From Candidatus Firestonebacteria bacterium RIFOXYA2_FULL_40_8 (GTDB lineage: Bacteria > Oederibacteriota > D2-FULL-39-29): a stretch of DNA of 5,069 nucleotides. Below the pieces are notes generated by a model. The model did not search any database. It was not told where the DNA came from and saw nothing but the letters and a program-made list of their open reading frames with translations. The position numbers and the translations under genes were made by a program. The DNA lies in NCBI GenBank assembly GCA_001778355.1, contig MFGS01000168.1, positions 245-5,313 on the forward strand. Reading direction: 5' to 3'. Shown piece after piece: positions 4,831 through 5,069 of the stretch (its first letter is position 1; each line of letters opens with the position of its first letter).

Positions 4831-5069
4831 ATGAACAAGAAAGCTGTGCTGGTGTGTCTGATGCTGTTGGCGATCCTGCCCTCTACCGCGTTCAGTCAAG
4901 ACCGAATTAGTTTGGCCTTTGGTTGGCCAGTGGTCATGTCTGACACCACCTGGGACGACCTGGGAGCAACCATCCGCCTTGGCTATGGCCATGGCTGGAA
5001 ACCCACCGAACAGATTGGCATCGGAGCTGATCTGGTCGTGGTCTCTCCCACCAACACCCCTCACCCGTC
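4831..5069 (+). CDS. Secreted or envelope protein of unknown function, truncated by window end
   Basis: Only the first 79 codons are present; the frame stays open to the window edge. Residues 1-22 are a clear signal peptide: MNKK, a hydrophobic core AVLVCLMLLAILP, then STAFS with likely cleavage before Q23-D24. The lipobox pattern is absent (the only Cys, C9, is within the core), so it is not an evident lipoprotein. The mature start (ISLAFGWPVV, then ATIRLGYGHGW and QIGIGADLVVV) alternates polar and nonpolar residues and is rich in Gly and aromatics, as in beta-strands of a barrel or other beta-rich exported protein. I do not recognise a family. GC is about 57% by hand count, with many CTG and ACC codons, against about 42-45% sampled elsewhere. 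It is divergent from the TrmB-like regulator, a common arrangement for a regulator and its target. The start is supported by GGAGG six bases upstream. Confidence 0.75.
   Translation, partial: MNKKAVLVCLMLLAILPSTAFSQDRISLAFGWPVVMSDTTWDDLGATIRLGYGHGWKPTEQIGIGADLVVVSPTNTPHP

Noticed and set aside
4795..5064. An 89-codon open frame on the - strand over the secreted-protein gene
   Set aside because: The opposite strand has a promoter, a GGAGG at ideal spacing and a clear signal peptide. The - strand product is rich in Gly, His and Gln with no domain.

Overview
The window looks like a chromosomal segment of a Patescibacteria (CPR) type bacterium. This placement is an inference. It rests on the CPR-like sequence style of the DNA polymerase III delta subunit (N-terminus with the pattern LFGQDTFRSRQQL), on a TrmB-family regulator, on compact genes with almost no untranslated leader, and on a housekeeping set (rmuC, rpsT, holA) packed tightly together. 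No rRNA, tRNA, CRISPR array, insertion sequence or transposase is visible. Base composition is roughly 42-45% GC in the lines I sampled from the housekeeping part. The last 239 bases are clearly richer, at about 57% by hand count.

Layout. On the + strand: rmuC (12-1097), rpsT for ribosomal protein S20 (1143-1409) and a soluble GGDEF-domain protein (1462-2487). rpsT has a near-consensus promoter whose -35 box overlaps the rmuC stop codon. A short hairpin terminator after rpsT is interleaved with a -10 box for the GGDEF gene. On the - strand: a TrmB-family regulator with a duplicated C-terminal sensor region (4642-3491), then holA (3452-2484). holA and the GGDEF gene converge, and their stop codons overlap by 4 bases. 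The + strand terminator for the GGDEF transcript lies inside the holA coding sequence. Divergent from the regulator, a 188-bp AT-rich intergenic region (4643-4830) leads into the start of a secreted protein (4831 to the window end, truncated). This is the only gene here with a strong Shine-Dalgarno sequence.

How the parts may work together. rmuC, rpsT and holA are housekeeping genes (DNA maintenance, translation, replication) with no necessary joint function. The GGDEF protein probably makes or senses cyclic di-GMP. The TrmB-like regulator has a 19-bp inverted repeat between its promoter and its start codon, which suggests autoregulation, and it may also control the divergent secreted protein. 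That unit (regulator, palindrome, GC-rich and possibly beta-strand-rich secreted protein) is the least ordinary part of the window. I see no convincing evidence for a wholly new multi-gene system. The points most worth a second look are the terminator embedded in holA, the near-leaderless gene architecture, the duplicated regulator and the atypical exported protein.
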